A DNA stretch of 64,000 nucleotides from DASRRB01 sp036732755. GTDB lineage: Bacteria > Planctomycetota > B15-G4 > SIAN01. The stretch spans positions 1 through 64,000 of the forward strand of contig DAINBU010000008.1 of the NCBI GenBank assembly GCA_036732755.1. Reading direction: 5' to 3'. The notes under the pieces are model-generated. The model was given only the letters and a program-made list of their open reading frames with translations. It made no database searches and was not told the DNA's origin. Shown piece after piece: positions 1-11,478 of this stretch. A program made the translations under genes and the position numbers. Positions within the stretch are counted from its first letter, which is position 1; every line of letters starts with the position of its first letter.

Positions 1-59
1 AGCCTTTTTCCCCTCCGCCCCTCGACCCGCCCGCGCCCGTCGCGCGTTCAACCACCAAT

Positions 60-105
60 CCCTGCTCCCCGCGCCCTCTTCACCCGCGTTCTCGACGTCC
101 GCTCC
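60..105 (+). repeat. Dispersed short repeat, copy A
   Basis: This stretch just beyond the 3' end of the DUF1080 lipoprotein gene matches three copies in the 15.1-15.8 kb gap. Shared blocks in order are GCTCCCCGCG, CCTCTTCACCC and CTCGACGTCC, with variable bases between. It does not look coding in any frame. I do not recognise the family. The match was found by eye and is imperfect. Confidence 0.5.
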
Positions 106-107
106 AG

Positions 108-740
108 TTACCAGACGCGGCGCCAGCGGACGCCCGCAACGCGCGCCTCGGTCTGGTACGTCGCGAGCCCCAGCGGCGCGCACGCCTCGACTTCGTGCCG
201 CAGCGTGCAACGCTGCCCGCTCGTGTCGAGGTCGACGATCGGATGGCCGTCGACGCGCGCGGTCACGCGGCCGCGCACGACGCGCACGGAGACGCGGTAG
301 TCGCGGCCCTTGTCGAAGCGGTGGAAGCACTTCGTCTCGTTGGCGGAGGCGTCCAGGCCGTCGAGGCAGGAGAGGCCGCACAGGCTGCCGCCCCACCCGC
401 CGAGGACCAGCGTCAACCCGCCGTCGCCGACGGGGAAGGTGAGGCCGACGAAGAAGTCGGTGCCGGCGGTGCGCGCCGCGTAGAGCTCGATCTCGTAGCC
501 GTCGCGCGGGAAGGCGGACGCGACCGCCGGCTCGAGCGCGAGCAGCGTCATCGGCTCGCCCGCACGCAGCACGAGACGGCCGCCGGCGACCTCGACCGCA
601 CCGCTCGCGCCGCCGGCGACGCGCCAGCCGGAGAGCGAGCTCCCGTCGAAGAGCGGCCGCCACGGCTCCGCTTCCGCCGGCGCGCCGGCGCCGGCGCAGC
701 CGAGCAGCGCGAACGCCAGGCTGGCGAGCAGTCGCGTCAC
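108..740 (-). CDS. DUF1080-like (3-keto-disaccharide hydrolase fold) lipoprotein
   Basis: Predicted lipoprotein of about 210 aa. It opens VTRLLASLAFALLGC, a signal peptide ending in a lipobox (LLGC), so the mature protein should be lipid-anchored. The mature part opens with PWRPLFDGSSLSGWRV, the classic start of the DUF1080 concanavalin-like fold, in which several members bind or cleave keto-disaccharides. It ends with the beta-strand-rich YRVSVRVVRGRVTARVDGHPIVDLD segment typical of that fold. The GTG start at 740 is chosen because it creates the signal peptide and overlaps the upstream pterin dehydratase stop by four bases (GTGA), suggesting translational coupling. An upstream extension in this frame has arginine-rich composition and is a shadow of the neighbour. 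The substrate is not evident. Confidence 0.82.
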   Translation of the reverse strand: MTRLLASLAFALLGCAGAGAPAEAEPWRPLFDGSSLSGWRVAGGASGAVEVAGGRLVLRAGEPMTLLALEPAVASAFPRDGYEIELYAARTAGTDFFVGLTFPVGDGGLTLVLGGWGGSLCGLSCLDGLDASANETKCFHRFDKGRDYRVSVRVVRGRVTARVDGHPIVDLDTSGQRCTLRHEVEACAPLGLATYQTEARVAGVRWRRVW

Positions 741-1102
741 GCGCGCCGCCGCGGCTTGCGCCCGCCGCGCCGCGCGACCAGCCGGTCGATCTTCGCGGCG
801 AGGACGAAGTCGTTCATCGTGAGCCCGCCCACCGCGTGGGTGTGGATCGAGACGACGACGCGGCCCCAGCCGAGCTCGAGGTCGGGGTGGTGCCACTCCT
901 GCTCCGCGAGGGCGCCGATCTCGTTCGCGAAGCGCAGCGCTCCGGCGAAGTCGTCGAACGCGAAGGCGCGGCGCAACTTCTTCCCGCCCGCGACCTCCCA
1001 GCTCCGGTCGAGCTCGCGGCGCAGCGCGGCGAGCTCGCGGCCGGAAACCTTCGGCAGTCCGCCTTCGCACGCGACGCAGCGCTTCTTCGCGAGCTCGACC
1101 AT
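737..1102 (-). CDS. phhB: Pterin-4a-carbinolamine dehydratase
   Basis: A 121-residue protein of normal family length. It dehydrates 4a-hydroxytetrahydrobiopterin to quinonoid dihydropterin, the recycling step for aromatic amino acid hydroxylases. The signature is clear: EWHHPDLELGWGRV (His71, His72, Pro73) followed by the strand VSIHTHAVGGLT with the second histidine pair. The N terminus carries an unusual CVACEGG (Cys9, Cys12). No aromatic amino acid hydroxylase gene lies in the window, so the physiological partner is unknown; in many bacteria this protein serves other pterin-dependent enzymes. It sits in a minus-strand run, 25 bases after the upstream hypothetical gene and overlapping the downstream lipoprotein gene by four bases. 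Confidence 0.93.
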   Translation of the reverse strand: MVELAKKRCVACEGGLPKVSGRELAALRRELDRSWEVAGGKKLRRAFAFDDFAGALRFANEIGALAEQEWHHPDLELGWGRVVVSIHTHAVGGLTMNDFVLAAKIDRLVARRGGRKPRRRA

Positions 1103-1127
1103 CCGGCGCCCTCCCCCGCCGCCGCCG

Positions 1128-1559
1128 TCACTTCGCCGGCGGCGCGATCCCGAAGCGCTTGCGGAACAGCTCGACGACCTTGCGACCGCGGTCGGTGTTC
1201 GTCGCCACCCACTCGGCGTTCACGAACGCGAGCTGGCTGATCTCCTGGCGGTAGCGCGCGAGGTACGGCTCGACCTTCACGTAGAGGATGAGCCCCTCGC
1301 CGACGGTCTCCATGAAGTACTCGGGGTGCACGATGCCGTGCTTCACCGTCGCGTAGACCATCTCCCAGTACGAGCCCACCTGCCGCCACGCCTGGTTCAG
1401 CGCGTGGTCGAATTTCGTGACCGCGAACAGCTCCTCCCACGACTTCGGCTGGAACGCGAGCATGAGCTCGCGGGCCTTCCGCATCGCCGCCTCACGGCGG
1501 AAGTCGTAGAGCTGGAAGGCGAGCTGGGCGTCGTGGTGGTCGGGGCGTTCCTTCGACAT
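1128..1559 (-). CDS. Conserved-looking cytoplasmic protein of unknown function
   Basis: A 143-aa protein starting MSKERPDHHDAQLAF at an ATG. It has no signal peptide or membrane segment and is predicted mostly helical, with many aromatic residues (for example QVGSYWEMVYATVKHGIVHP near the middle). Codon bias toward G/C at the third position matches that of neighbouring genes, which supports a real gene. I do not recognise the family. It lies 56 bases after the proline-rich lipoprotein gene and 25 bases before phhB on the same strand, so co-transcription is plausible. Confidence 0.72.
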   Translation of the reverse strand: MSKERPDHHDAQLAFQLYDFRREAAMRKARELMLAFQPKSWEELFAVTKFDHALNQAWRQVGSYWEMVYATVKHGIVHPEYFMETVGEGLILYVKVEPYLARYRQEISQLAFVNAEWVATNTDRGRKVVELFRKRFGIAPPAK

Positions 1560-1615
1560 CGCGTGGCTCCTGGTCCCTCGGAGAACGGGAGCGGCGACGA
1601 TAGCGAAGGCGCGGT

Positions 1616-2548
1616 TCAGCGCGGCCAGGCGGCGGCCGGCACCGTGACGTCGACGTCGAGCTCGGGGATGGTGACGCGCACGCGCATGCGCCGCAACTCC
1701 TGCATCCCGCCGCCCGTCTTGAGCAGCACGTGGCCGGGGATCTCGAAACGCGCCCCGTCGAGCAGCGCCGCGTTCACCGCCTCGAGCACGACGAAGCCGC
1801 CGAAGCCGGAGCTGTCGACCACGTTGGTCGCCATCGAGTTGCGCTGCAGCGGGTCGGAGAGCATCAGCGGGAAGCGTTCATGGTCGAGCGCGAAGCGGCG
1901 CGACTTCGCGCCGCGCGTCCAGGTGAGCTCGCCGGAGCGCGCGTCGAAGCCCGCCGTGACGTTGAGCGCCGAGCGCAGCGCCGAGCCGACCGCGCTGCGC
2001 GCCGTGCGCGACGAGTCGGCGTAGAGCACGTCGCCCTCCTCGCCGATCTGGAACACGAAGCGGTGGAGCGGGTTCGCGTTCACGCCGTCGGCGACGGCGA
2101 GGCTGTCGGCCATCTTCTCGGTCGGCGAGGGGCGGCCGCGGTCGTCCGACGGCAGGAGGCGCCCGTCGACGATCGCGAGCCAGCGGCCGAGCTGCTGCGG
2201 GATCAGCCGCTCCTTCATGCGGAGGTAGTCGTTCTCGAACGCGATCTCGTTGCGGGCGCGCGCCTCGTCGACCGGATCGAGCGGCGGCGTCTCGGCGGCC
2301 GGCTTGGGCGGCTCCTGCGGCGGGGCCTCCGGCTTCGGCGGCTCCTGCGGTGGCGCTTCCTGCGGAGGAGGCGGCGGCGTCTCCTGCGGCGGGAGCACGA
2401 CCTGCGGCCGCGGCGGAGGCGGCGTCCACTCCGGCCGCGCCGCGTCGGACGGCGAGAAGTACATGCCGGCGCGCGGATCGACCCGGCACGCGGCGAGGAG
2501 GGCGAGGAACGCGACGGACGTCTCGAGGGCGAGCCGGCGATGAAGCAT
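1616..2548 (-). CDS. Proline-rich-linker lipoprotein, unknown function
   Basis: A 310-aa predicted lipoprotein. The N terminus MLHRRLALETSVAFLALLAAC has a basic start, a hydrophobic core and an LAAC lipobox. Residues of about 40-80 form a proline/glutamate-rich linker built on short repeats such as PPQEPPKPEAPPQEPPKP, the kind of spacer that lets a lipid-anchored domain reach across the periplasm or cell wall. The C-terminal 220 residues are mixed alpha/beta with no motif I recognise. The ATG at 2548 is chosen because it gives the signal peptide; further upstream the frame is only antisense to the acyl-CoA dehydrogenase gene. It lies 95 bases after that gene. Confidence 0.8.
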   Translation of the reverse strand: MLHRRLALETSVAFLALLAACRVDPRAGMYFSPSDAARPEWTPPPPRPQVVLPPQETPPPPPQEAPPQEPPKPEAPPQEPPKPAAETPPLDPVDEARARNEIAFENDYLRMKERLIPQQLGRWLAIVDGRLLPSDDRGRPSPTEKMADSLAVADGVNANPLHRFVFQIGEEGDVLYADSSRTARSAVGSALRSALNVTAGFDARSGELTWTRGAKSRRFALDHERFPLMLSDPLQRNSMATNVVDSSGFGGFVVLEAVNAALLDGARFEIPGHVLLKTGGGMQELRRMRVRVTIPELDVDVTVPAAAWPR

Positions 2549-2643
2549 GGGCGACTCCGTGACAGGTCGTACGAACCGCGTCGGCGGCGCGTGCCGGGGC
2601 GCGCGCCCCCTTCGGAGTTGCAAAAAACGGCGCGGAGCGCGTT

Positions 2644-4605
2644 TCAGCGGCCGGCGGTCGTCGGCTCGCGCCGCTCCTGCGGGGCGACCGGTTGCTCCGG
2701 CGGCGAGCCGGCCGGCGCGTGCAGGTCGTGGAAGTCGAGGATGCCGCGCTCGAGCCAGGCGTGCTCGCCCGCGACGACCGACTGCGCGAGCTTCCAGGTG
2801 CGCACGTCGTCGTTGCTGCGGAGGCCGCGGAAGAGCTCGGCCACGCGGCGGCGTGCGGCGCGGCAGAAGGCGTCGGCCATCGCCACCGGCTTGTCGTCGC
2901 GCGCGGGTCCGCGCGCGAGCGTGCGCGCCCGCGCGCAGGCGGCCGCCATCGCCGTCAGCTCGGAGCCGAGGTCGACGATGCGTGCCAGCAGCCGCTGGCG
3001 CCGCTCGAGCTTCGCGCGCTGCAGCATCATGGCGGCGAAGATCGCGCGCGCGAGCCGGCGCGCGGCGCGCTCGACGAAGCGCACGTGGCCGGCGAGGCGG
3101 CCGTACTCGCCGAACGAGAACGGGCTCGTGCCGCGGCCGACGAGGAGCTTCGGGTACCACGTCGCATAGAAGGCGGCGGCGGCCTTGAAGCTCTTCCACT
3201 TCGCCGCGAACGGCGACTTCGGGTCGAGCAGCGCGCCCGCGACGGTGACGTGCGCGTCCAGGGCCTCTCTTGCGATGAAGAGGTGCATGATCTGCGACGA
3301 CCCCTCGACCACCGTGTTGATGCGGAAGTCGCGGACCATGCGCTCGATCGGATACGGGATCTCGCCGCGCGCGGCGAGCGATTCTTGGGTCTCGAAGCCG
3401 CGGCCGCCGCGGATCTGGTAGGCGTCGTTCACCAGGCGCCAGCCCGCCTCGGAGTTGAAGAGCTTGGCGATGGCCGCCTCGAGGCGGACGTCGTGGCCGC
3501 CCTGATCCACGAGCAGGCAGCCGAGGTCGGCGAGCGCCTGCATCGCGAAGAGCGTGCTCGCGAGGTCGGCGATCTTGCCGGCGATCTCGTCGTGCTTGCC
3601 GATCGTCGCGCCCCACTGGAAGCGCTCGGCCGCGAAGCGGCGCGCGATCGAGAGCGCCTGCTTCACGCCGCCGACGCAGCAGCTCGGCAGCGTGAGGCGC
3701 CCCGTGTTCAGCGTGATGAGCGCGAGCTTCAGCCCCTGCCCCTCGCCCCACAGCAGGTTCTCGCGCGGGACGCGGACGTTCTTGAAGCGGAGCAGCCCGT
3801 TGTAGATGCCGCGCAGCCCCATGAAGCGGCAGCGGTGGACCACCTCGACGCCCGGCATCGTGCTCTCGACGATGAAGGCGGAGATCTGCTTCTTCGTCTT
3901 GGACGAGCCGTCGGGCAGCGCGACCGTCTTCGGCGGCGTCTGCGCCATCACGACCAGCAGCTCGGCGATGGTGCCGTTGGTGCACCAGAGCTTCTCGCCG
4001 TTCAGGATCCACTCCTTGCCGTCGGCGGAGAGCTCGGCGCGCGTCGTCATGTTGGCCGGATCGGAGCCGGCGGCGGGCTCGGTCAGCGCGAAGGCGGAGA
4101 TGGCGCCGCGCGCCAGGCGCGGCAGGTACCGCTTCTTCTGCTCGTCGGTCCCGAACAGCTTGAGCGGCTGCGGGACGCCGATCGACTGGTGCGCGGAGAG
4201 GAGCGTCGCGGTGCTGGCGCAGTGCGCGGCGACCATCTCGATCGCGCGGTTGTAAGACATCTTGGAGAGGCCGAGCCCGCCGTACTCGCGCGGGATGGTG
4301 ATGCCGAAGGCGCCGAGCTCGCGCAGGCCGTCGATGACGTCGGGCGGGATCTCGCCCTCGCGATCGATCCGGTCGGCGTCGACCTTCTCGGCGAGGAATT
4401 TCGCCAGCTTGGCGAGGAAAGCGCCGCACTCGGCCTGGTCGGCGGCCGGCTGCTCCGGGAACGGGTCGATCAGGTCCATCCGGAGGCGGCCGAGGAAGAG
4501 CTCCTTGCAGAAGCTCGGCTTCTCCCACGCCTGCTCGCGCGCCGACTCGGCGACGTCGCGCGCTTCCGCTTCGGAGGCACCACGGGGGGCGGGCGGGGAA
4601 TTCAT
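2644..4605 (-). CDS. Acyl-CoA dehydrogenase, long (VLCAD-like) form with C-terminal extension
   Basis: A flavoenzyme that introduces the alpha-beta double bond into acyl-CoA, the first step of beta-oxidation, passing electrons to electron transfer flavoprotein. Of its 653 residues the first ~450 form the acyl-CoA dehydrogenase core. The FAD-contact motif FALTEPAAGSD is at about 172-182, and the likely catalytic glutamate is Glu434 in VVEGSSQIM. The remaining ~200 residues are a helical, arginine-rich extension like the one in very-long-chain dehydrogenases, which there dimerises or binds membrane. Short-chain members are ~380 aa, as in the next gene. It follows that gene by 136 bases on the same strand. 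Chain-length preference is inferred only from architecture. Confidence 0.93.
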   Translation of the reverse strand: MNSPPAPRGASEAEARDVAESAREQAWEKPSFCKELFLGRLRMDLIDPFPEQPAADQAECGAFLAKLAKFLAEKVDADRIDREGEIPPDVIDGLRELGAFGITIPREYGGLGLSKMSYNRAIEMVAAHCASTATLLSAHQSIGVPQPLKLFGTDEQKKRYLPRLARGAISAFALTEPAAGSDPANMTTRAELSADGKEWILNGEKLWCTNGTIAELLVVMAQTPPKTVALPDGSSKTKKQISAFIVESTMPGVEVVHRCRFMGLRGIYNGLLRFKNVRVPRENLLWGEGQGLKLALITLNTGRLTLPSCCVGGVKQALSIARRFAAERFQWGATIGKHDEIAGKIADLASTLFAMQALADLGCLLVDQGGHDVRLEAAIAKLFNSEAGWRLVNDAYQIRGGRGFETQESLAARGEIPYPIERMVRDFRINTVVEGSSQIMHLFIAREALDAHVTVAGALLDPKSPFAAKWKSFKAAAAFYATWYPKLLVGRGTSPFSFGEYGRLAGHVRFVERAARRLARAIFAAMMLQRAKLERRQRLLARIVDLGSELTAMAAACARARTLARGPARDDKPVAMADAFCRAARRRVAELFRGLRSNDDVRTWKLAQSVVAGEHAWLERGILDFHDLHAPAGSPPEQPVAPQERREPTTAGR

Positions 4606-4741
4606 CGTGCTGTTCTCGGCGTCGGGAGCTTCGGAGAGAGGATCACGCGTCGCTCATCGGCGTTCCGCGGGGGCGAACCTGTAGCCGAGCCCCCGGGGAC
4701 CGCCCTGCGCCCGACGGGACGCTTCCCGGCGCGCGCGCGGA

Positions 4742-5893
4742 TCACTCGAGCAAATGGCGCGCGATGACCATCCGCTGCGCCTCGGTCGTCCCCTCGTAGA
4801 TCTCGGTGATGCGGGCGTCGCGGAAGAGGCGCTCGACGATGTACTCGCGCGAGTAGCCGGCCGAGCCGTGGATCTGCACCGCGTCGTCGGCCGCCTGGTT
4901 GGAGAGGCGCGAGGCGAACAGCTTCGCCATCGCCGCCTCCTTCGCGCACGGCTTGCCCTCGTCGCGCAGCAGCGCCGCGCGCCGCGTGAGCAACCGCGCC
5001 GCCTCGAGCTGCGTCGCCATGTCGGCGAGCTTCCACTGCACCGCCTGGAAGTCGGCGATCGGGCGGCTGAACTGGCGGCGCTCCTTGCTGTACTTGAGCG
5101 ACGCGTCGAGGCAGCCCTGCGTGATGCCGAGCGCCTGGCTCGCGATGCCGATGCGGCCGCCGTCGAGCGTGTCCATCGCGACGTGGAAGCCCTTGTCGAC
5201 CGTGCCGACCACGTTCTCCGCCGGCACCTCGCACTCCTGGAGCAGGATCTCGGTCGTGGACGACGCCCGGATGCCGAGCTTGTCCTCCTTCTTCCCGACC
5301 GACAGCCCTTTCGTCCCCTTCTCGACGACGAAGCAGGTGATGCCGCGCGACCGGTGCGCGCCGTCGGCCGGCGTCGAGGTGCGCGCGAAGACGATGAAGA
5401 GGCCGGCGTGCGTGCCCGACGTGATCCACATCTTGGCGCCGTTCAGTACCCAGCGGTCGCCCTTCTTGACGGCGCGCGTCTGCTGGTTGGCGGCGTCGGT
5501 GCCCGCCTCCGCCTCGGAGAGGCAGTAGGCGCCGAGCAGCTCGCCGGTCGCGAGGCGCGGCAGGAAGCGGCGCTGGATGTCCTCGCTCCCCCACTTCGCG
5601 AGCGGCGTGCAGACCAGCGAGTTGTGCACGCTGATCGTCACTCCGGTGGACGGGCAGACGCGCGAGACCTCCTCGACGATGATCGACGCGGCGACGTTCC
5701 CCATCGCCGTCCCGCCGTACGCCTCGGGGATCGTGACCGCGAGCAGCCCGAGCTCCGCCGCCTTCTTCATCGGCCCGACCGGGAACGACTCGCTCTCGTC
5801 GAGCTGCGCGGCGACCGGCGCGACGTGCTCGGCCACGTAGTCGCGGACGGTCTGCTGCAGGAGCTGCTGCTCTTCCGAGAGCTCGAAGTCCAT
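4742..5893 (-). CDS. Short-chain acyl-CoA (butyryl-CoA type) dehydrogenase
   Basis: A 383-aa flavoprotein of standard length that starts MDFELSEEQQLLQQTVRDYV, the typical N-terminal helix. The FAD/substrate loop YCLSEAEAGTD lies at about 123-133. The catalytic base is Glu367 in EIYEGTTEAQRM, the same position as in short-chain dehydrogenases. The product is probably a crotonyl-CoA-type enoyl-CoA, which together with the thiolase and 3-hydroxyacyl-CoA dehydrogenase upstream fits butyryl/short-chain acyl-CoA oxidation. No enoyl-CoA hydratase and no etfAB genes are seen in the window. It is followed by the long acyl-CoA dehydrogenase gene. Confidence 0.95.
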   Translation of the reverse strand: MDFELSEEQQLLQQTVRDYVAEHVAPVAAQLDESESFPVGPMKKAAELGLLAVTIPEAYGGTAMGNVAASIIVEEVSRVCPSTGVTISVHNSLVCTPLAKWGSEDIQRRFLPRLATGELLGAYCLSEAEAGTDAANQQTRAVKKGDRWVLNGAKMWITSGTHAGLFIVFARTSTPADGAHRSRGITCFVVEKGTKGLSVGKKEDKLGIRASSTTEILLQECEVPAENVVGTVDKGFHVAMDTLDGGRIGIASQALGITQGCLDASLKYSKERRQFSRPIADFQAVQWKLADMATQLEAARLLTRRAALLRDEGKPCAKEAAMAKLFASRLSNQAADDAVQIHGSAGYSREYIVERLFRDARITEIYEGTTEAQRMVIARHLLE

Positions 5894-6004
5894 CGTCCAG
5901 ATCCCCGGGCGAGGCCGCTCGCCCGGAGGCGGCCGGCGGAAACGCGGGCGACACCATTACCACAGTGCGGCGGGTCCTCCGCGCGCAGAACGGGAACGGG
6001 CGGT

Positions 6005-6829
6005 TCAGCGACGCAGGCGCGGCACGTCGCCGTCCCATTCGACGCGGACGTCGGTCGGCTGGCGGGCGAGCTCCTCGATCGCGACGACGTCGGGCGGATC
6101 GAAGCGGCGGACGTGCAGCAGGCGGATGCGTGCCGGGTGGTCCGGCCCGCGGTCCTCGAGCAGCGCGACCGACGCGCTGCTCGCCGACCACTGCAGAGAA
6201 AAGACGTCGGCCGGCGTCGTCCAGAGCGGCTCGCTGCGCGGCTTGCCGGCGACCCAGGCCACGCGCGTGACCCGGTCGCCTTCCGGCGCCGCGTTCTTCG
6301 CCGCCTTCCCCTCCACCCACTCCTCGAAGAGCAGGCTGCTCCCGTCGGGCGACCAGGCGAGCCGCTGGACGTGGCCCGTCGTGTGGCAGAGCGTGGTCCG
6401 GTTGTAGACGGGGTCGGCGAGGTCGGTGAGGACGACGTCGTCGCCGCTGCCCTGGATGCTCTGCAGCACGAGCTGCTGCGTCCCGGGCCGGAACCAGTCG
6501 GGCGAAGTGATCTCGGCGCTCGGCAGCTCGCGGATGGAATCGACGCGGTGGTCGACGGCGAAGAGCGTGTAATGCGCGCCGCCGCGCCAGAGGCTCCACG
6601 CGCCGTCGCGCGTCGCGCCGAGCGACTCCGCGTGCTCGAGCACGACCCGGCCGTCGGGCGCGACGAGTTCGTGCCGGTACTCGCGCTTCGGGCACGGGCC
6701 GGGCACCATCCACGACTCCGACACCAGAGTGAAGCGGCCGTGCGGCTCGCGGGTCGTCTCGTGCTTCGTGCAGGCGGCGGCGGCGAGCGACAGGACGCCG
6801 GCGAGAAGTCCGGACGGGGAACGGACCAT
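6005..6829 (-). CDS. Secreted lipoprotein, beta-propeller-like, unknown function
   Basis: A 274-aa predicted lipoprotein starting MVRSPSGLLAGVLSLAAAAC, with cysteine 20 as the likely lipidated residue. Downstream are short strand-rich units such as VQRLAWSPDGSSLLFEEWV and VFSLQWSASSASVALLED, typical of WD40/PD40-type propeller blades, but too few for a confident full propeller. The start at 6829 is preferred because an AGGAGG ribosome-binding site lies about eight bases upstream and the signal peptide begins there. A longer in-frame reading would overlap the M28 peptidase gene. Its place between peptidase and acyl-CoA dehydrogenase genes gives no clear role. Confidence 0.78.
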   Translation of the reverse strand: MVRSPSGLLAGVLSLAAAACTKHETTREPHGRFTLVSESWMVPGPCPKREYRHELVAPDGRVVLEHAESLGATRDGAWSLWRGGAHYTLFAVDHRVDSIRELPSAEITSPDWFRPGTQQLVLQSIQGSGDDVVLTDLADPVYNRTTLCHTTGHVQRLAWSPDGSSLLFEEWVEGKAAKNAAPEGDRVTRVAWVAGKPRSEPLWTTPADVFSLQWSASSASVALLEDRGPDHPARIRLLHVRRFDPPDVVAIEELARQPTDVRVEWDGDVPRLRR

Positions 6830-6908
6830 GGGCGTACCTCCTCGGCGCAGACCCGCCCCGGCTTGTCGGCACCGCGCCGGGCCGCACTTGATCGGGGACC
6901 GGCGCCCG

Positions 6909-7939
6909 TCAGCGCGCGAGGTCGACGATCGAAGCATGGACGCCGCGCACCACGTCGGCCATGCGGCCGAAATCGAGGCGGTCGGCGGTGTCGCCCGACT
7001 CGTGGTAGTGGACGTTCCGGCAGAAGGCGGTGTCGGTGACCATCACGGCGTCGAAGCCGGCGTCCCAGTAGTTGAGGTGGTCGGAGAAGTCGATGCCGGG
7101 GATCCACCGCGGCGCGTTGATCGACCAGACCGGCAGCGGCGACGCCTCGGCCATCGCGCGCTTGATCCGCCGCGTCAGCGCCGCCTGCCCCAGGCACGCG
7201 ACCACCGCGATGAAGTCGCCTCGCCGCGGATAGATCGCGCCCAGCAGCGGCGCCGGATACGACTGGCTGCCGGGCTCGTCGCGGAAGCAGCCGATCATCT
7301 CGAGCGAGATCATCGCGCGGACGCGCGCGCCGTCGCGGCGCAGCGAGCGCGCATGGACGGCGCTACCCATGTCGGGCTTGCGGAAGTGCGGCGGCTCCTC
7401 CAGCGCGAAGGCGACGAGCTCGACGGGGAGCGCGGGCGGCGCGGCCTGGAGCGCGCGCGCGAGCTCGATCAGTCCGGCGACGCCGCTCGCATTGTCGTCG
7501 GCGCCCGGCAGCGCGCCGCAGGTGTCGTAGTGCGCGCCGACGACGACGCGCTCGCCGTCAGGGAGACACGGAGGGCCGACGAACGCGCGCACGTTCCGAT
7601 AGGTCCGACCGTCGGCGGTGAAGGCCTGGTCGCTCGTCGCGGCGCCGGCCGCGCTGAATTCGGCGCGGACGTAGTCGGCCACGCGCTCGAGGTTCGCAAC
7701 GTGGGAGTGATCGCGCGGGGCGAGCTTTTCGGAGAGCTGCCGCACGTGCGCCTCGAGCCGGGCGCGATCGACCTCGACGCCGGGACGCGAGCCGGGTCGC
7801 GCGGACCCCGGCTGCACCATGTAGACGACGAGCGCCGCGAGGACGGCGCACGCGACGACGATCCCGAGCGCCATGCGACGGCCCCTCGACGACGGACGCG
7901 ACGGCCGCTCGCCCCGAAGGTGCGCAGCCCCTCCGCTCG

Positions 7940-7943
<4 letters not shown>
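6909..7943 (-). CDS. M28 family zinc aminopeptidase, membrane-anchored
   Basis: A metallopeptidase of about 344 aa. The N terminus is basic and followed by one hydrophobic segment (about residues 24-42), so it is probably an N-in signal anchor with the enzyme outside the cytoplasm. The zinc site of family M28 is visible: GAHYDT (His138), GADDNASG (Asp149), EEPP (Glu182/183) and a late IDFSDHLNY motif carrying the last histidine. Family members release N-terminal amino acids. The GTG start at 7943 overlaps the upstream dehydrogenase stop by four bases (GTGA). An alternative ATG at 7874 would shorten it by 23 residues but keep the anchor; I cannot decide between them. Confidence 0.9.
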
Positions 7944-8839
<896 letters not shown>

Positions 8840-8882
8840 GTGCGACGTCCTCTCCGCGTCCGACGATTCAGCTTGCGAGGGC

Positions 8883-10064
<1,182 letters not shown>

Positions 10065-10152
10065 GGTGGTTCTCCGAGGCGCGGCAGATTAGCAGCGCGC
10101 CGGAGTCCTGCCCGGCCGCGCGGCGCGAGCGGCGCGCGACCGCGCCTGCGGC

Positions 10153-11478
10153 CTATGGATTGACGACGCGCAGTGCCATCACGTTGGTCGGGTCGCCCGG
10201 CTGGCCCGTGTTCGGGTCGACCACGATCGCCTGCATCAGGAACGACGCGCCGGCGAGGCCCGCGCCCGAGCTGATCACGGTCGTGAAGGTGAACTCGCCG
10301 TTCGCGTCGAGCACGCTGTTGAAGAGCGGCTGGAACGTCGCGATGTCCATGTCGAGGAAGCGGCGCGGATCGGCGTTCGCCGGCCCGTACTCGAGGAAGC
10401 CCGGCGCCGCGGCCGCGGCGAGCGTGAAGGGCTGGCTGGGCGAGCCGATCACCGTGAGGGTGTAGGTCTGGTCGGTGACCAGGATCGGCGCGCCGACCAG
10501 GCGGTCCTCGAACGGCCGGATCGTGTCGATGGTCGAGTCGGCGAGGTGGACCACGAGGCTCGCGCCGGTCGCGTCGACGACCGTGCCGTTGGGGACGACC
10601 TCGGCCGGCGCGGAAAGCTGCGCGCCACCGGTGAAGGTGTCGAGCGGGATCTCCTGCGCGGTCGCGTCGCCCGGCGACGCGTAGAGGCGCGTGACCGTCC
10701 GGTTCACCGTCATCGACGTGAGCTTCGGCAGCACCGGCACCGTCTGCGTGAGCGCGAGCGTCGCCGAATCGACCACGAAGAGCGCCGACGAGAAGGCCGA
10801 CCCGATGAAGAGCTGCGTGCCGTCGAACGAGAGCGCGATCCCGATCGGCACGTCGAGATTCGAGGCGATCACCGACTCCACCAGCACATCGCCGAGCACG
10901 TCGGGGCTCACCGTCGCGACCACGAGGTCGCTGCCGCGCGTGAACGCGCACCAGACGCGCTCGTGCGCCGCGTCGTGCACGATGCGCGCGTCGGGTCCGG
11001 CGTCGGCGATGATCGTCCGGCCGGTCAGGTTGTCGACGTCGATCAGGAGCAGTCCGACGTCGGTCGCGACGACCAGGCGGCCGGCGTCGCGCCACGACAG
11101 GTCGTGCATCGCCGAGTTGAGGGCGAACTCCTTCTGCAGCGTGAGCGTCGCGGCGTCGAGCACCTCGACGCGCCTGCGGTCGGGCAGCGAGACGAAGACG
11201 CGCTCGCCGTCGTCGTCGCGCGCGATCCCCTCGGGCCGGGAGCCGAAATTGGCGGCGTCGAGGAACGCCGCCGTCGCCGCGTCGAACACGACCAGCCGCT
11301 GGTGGCTCACGTCCGCGACGTAGACGCGCGCGCGCGCGGGATCGTCGACCATCGCCGACGACTCCACGACCTGCGGGTTCACCGCCTGGCTCGAGGATCC
11401 CCCGCCGCCCGAGCAGGCCGCCGCGGCCGTCAGGAGGAACACGGAGGCGATCGGTGCGAGACCCAGGCGCTGCGGCAT
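10153..11478 (-). CDS. Lipoprotein with YVTN/NHL-type beta-propeller
   Basis: A predicted lipoprotein of about 441 aa. MPQRLGLAPIASVFLLTAAAAC ends in a lipobox, followed by a glycine/serine spacer. Residues of about 40-300 form short repeats such as ARVYVADVSHQRLVVFDAAT, GERVFVSLPDRRRVEVLDAAT and TQLFIGSAFSSALFVVDSAT, the pattern of YVTN/NHL propeller blades. The last ~130 residues form a separate strand-rich domain. The ATG at 11478 has GGAG about eight bases upstream; an alternative ATG at 11508 would add ten residues but has no visible ribosome-binding site. It diverges from aceE. Such propellers usually bind proteins or carbohydrates; no specific role can be assigned. Confidence 0.85.
   Translation of the reverse strand: MPQRLGLAPIASVFLLTAAAACSGGGGSSSQAVNPQVVESSAMVDDPARARVYVADVSHQRLVVFDAATAAFLDAANFGSRPEGIARDDDGERVFVSLPDRRRVEVLDAATLTLQKEFALNSAMHDLSWRDAGRLVVATDVGLLLIDVDNLTGRTIIADAGPDARIVHDAAHERVWCAFTRGSDLVVATVSPDVLGDVLVESVIASNLDVPIGIALSFDGTQLFIGSAFSSALFVVDSATLALTQTVPVLPKLTSMTVNRTVTRLYASPGDATAQEIPLDTFTGGAQLSAPAEVVPNGTVVDATGASLVVHLADSTIDTIRPFEDRLVGAPILVTDQTYTLTVIGSPSQPFTLAAAAAPGFLEYGPANADPRRFLDMDIATFQPLFNSVLDANGEFTFTTVISSGAGLAGASFLMQAIVVDPNTGQPGDPTNVMALRVVNP

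Noticed and set aside
4606..4741. Possible extra gene between the two acyl-CoA dehydrogenases
   Set aside because: The 136-base gap has no start with a ribosome-binding site and no coding-like composition.
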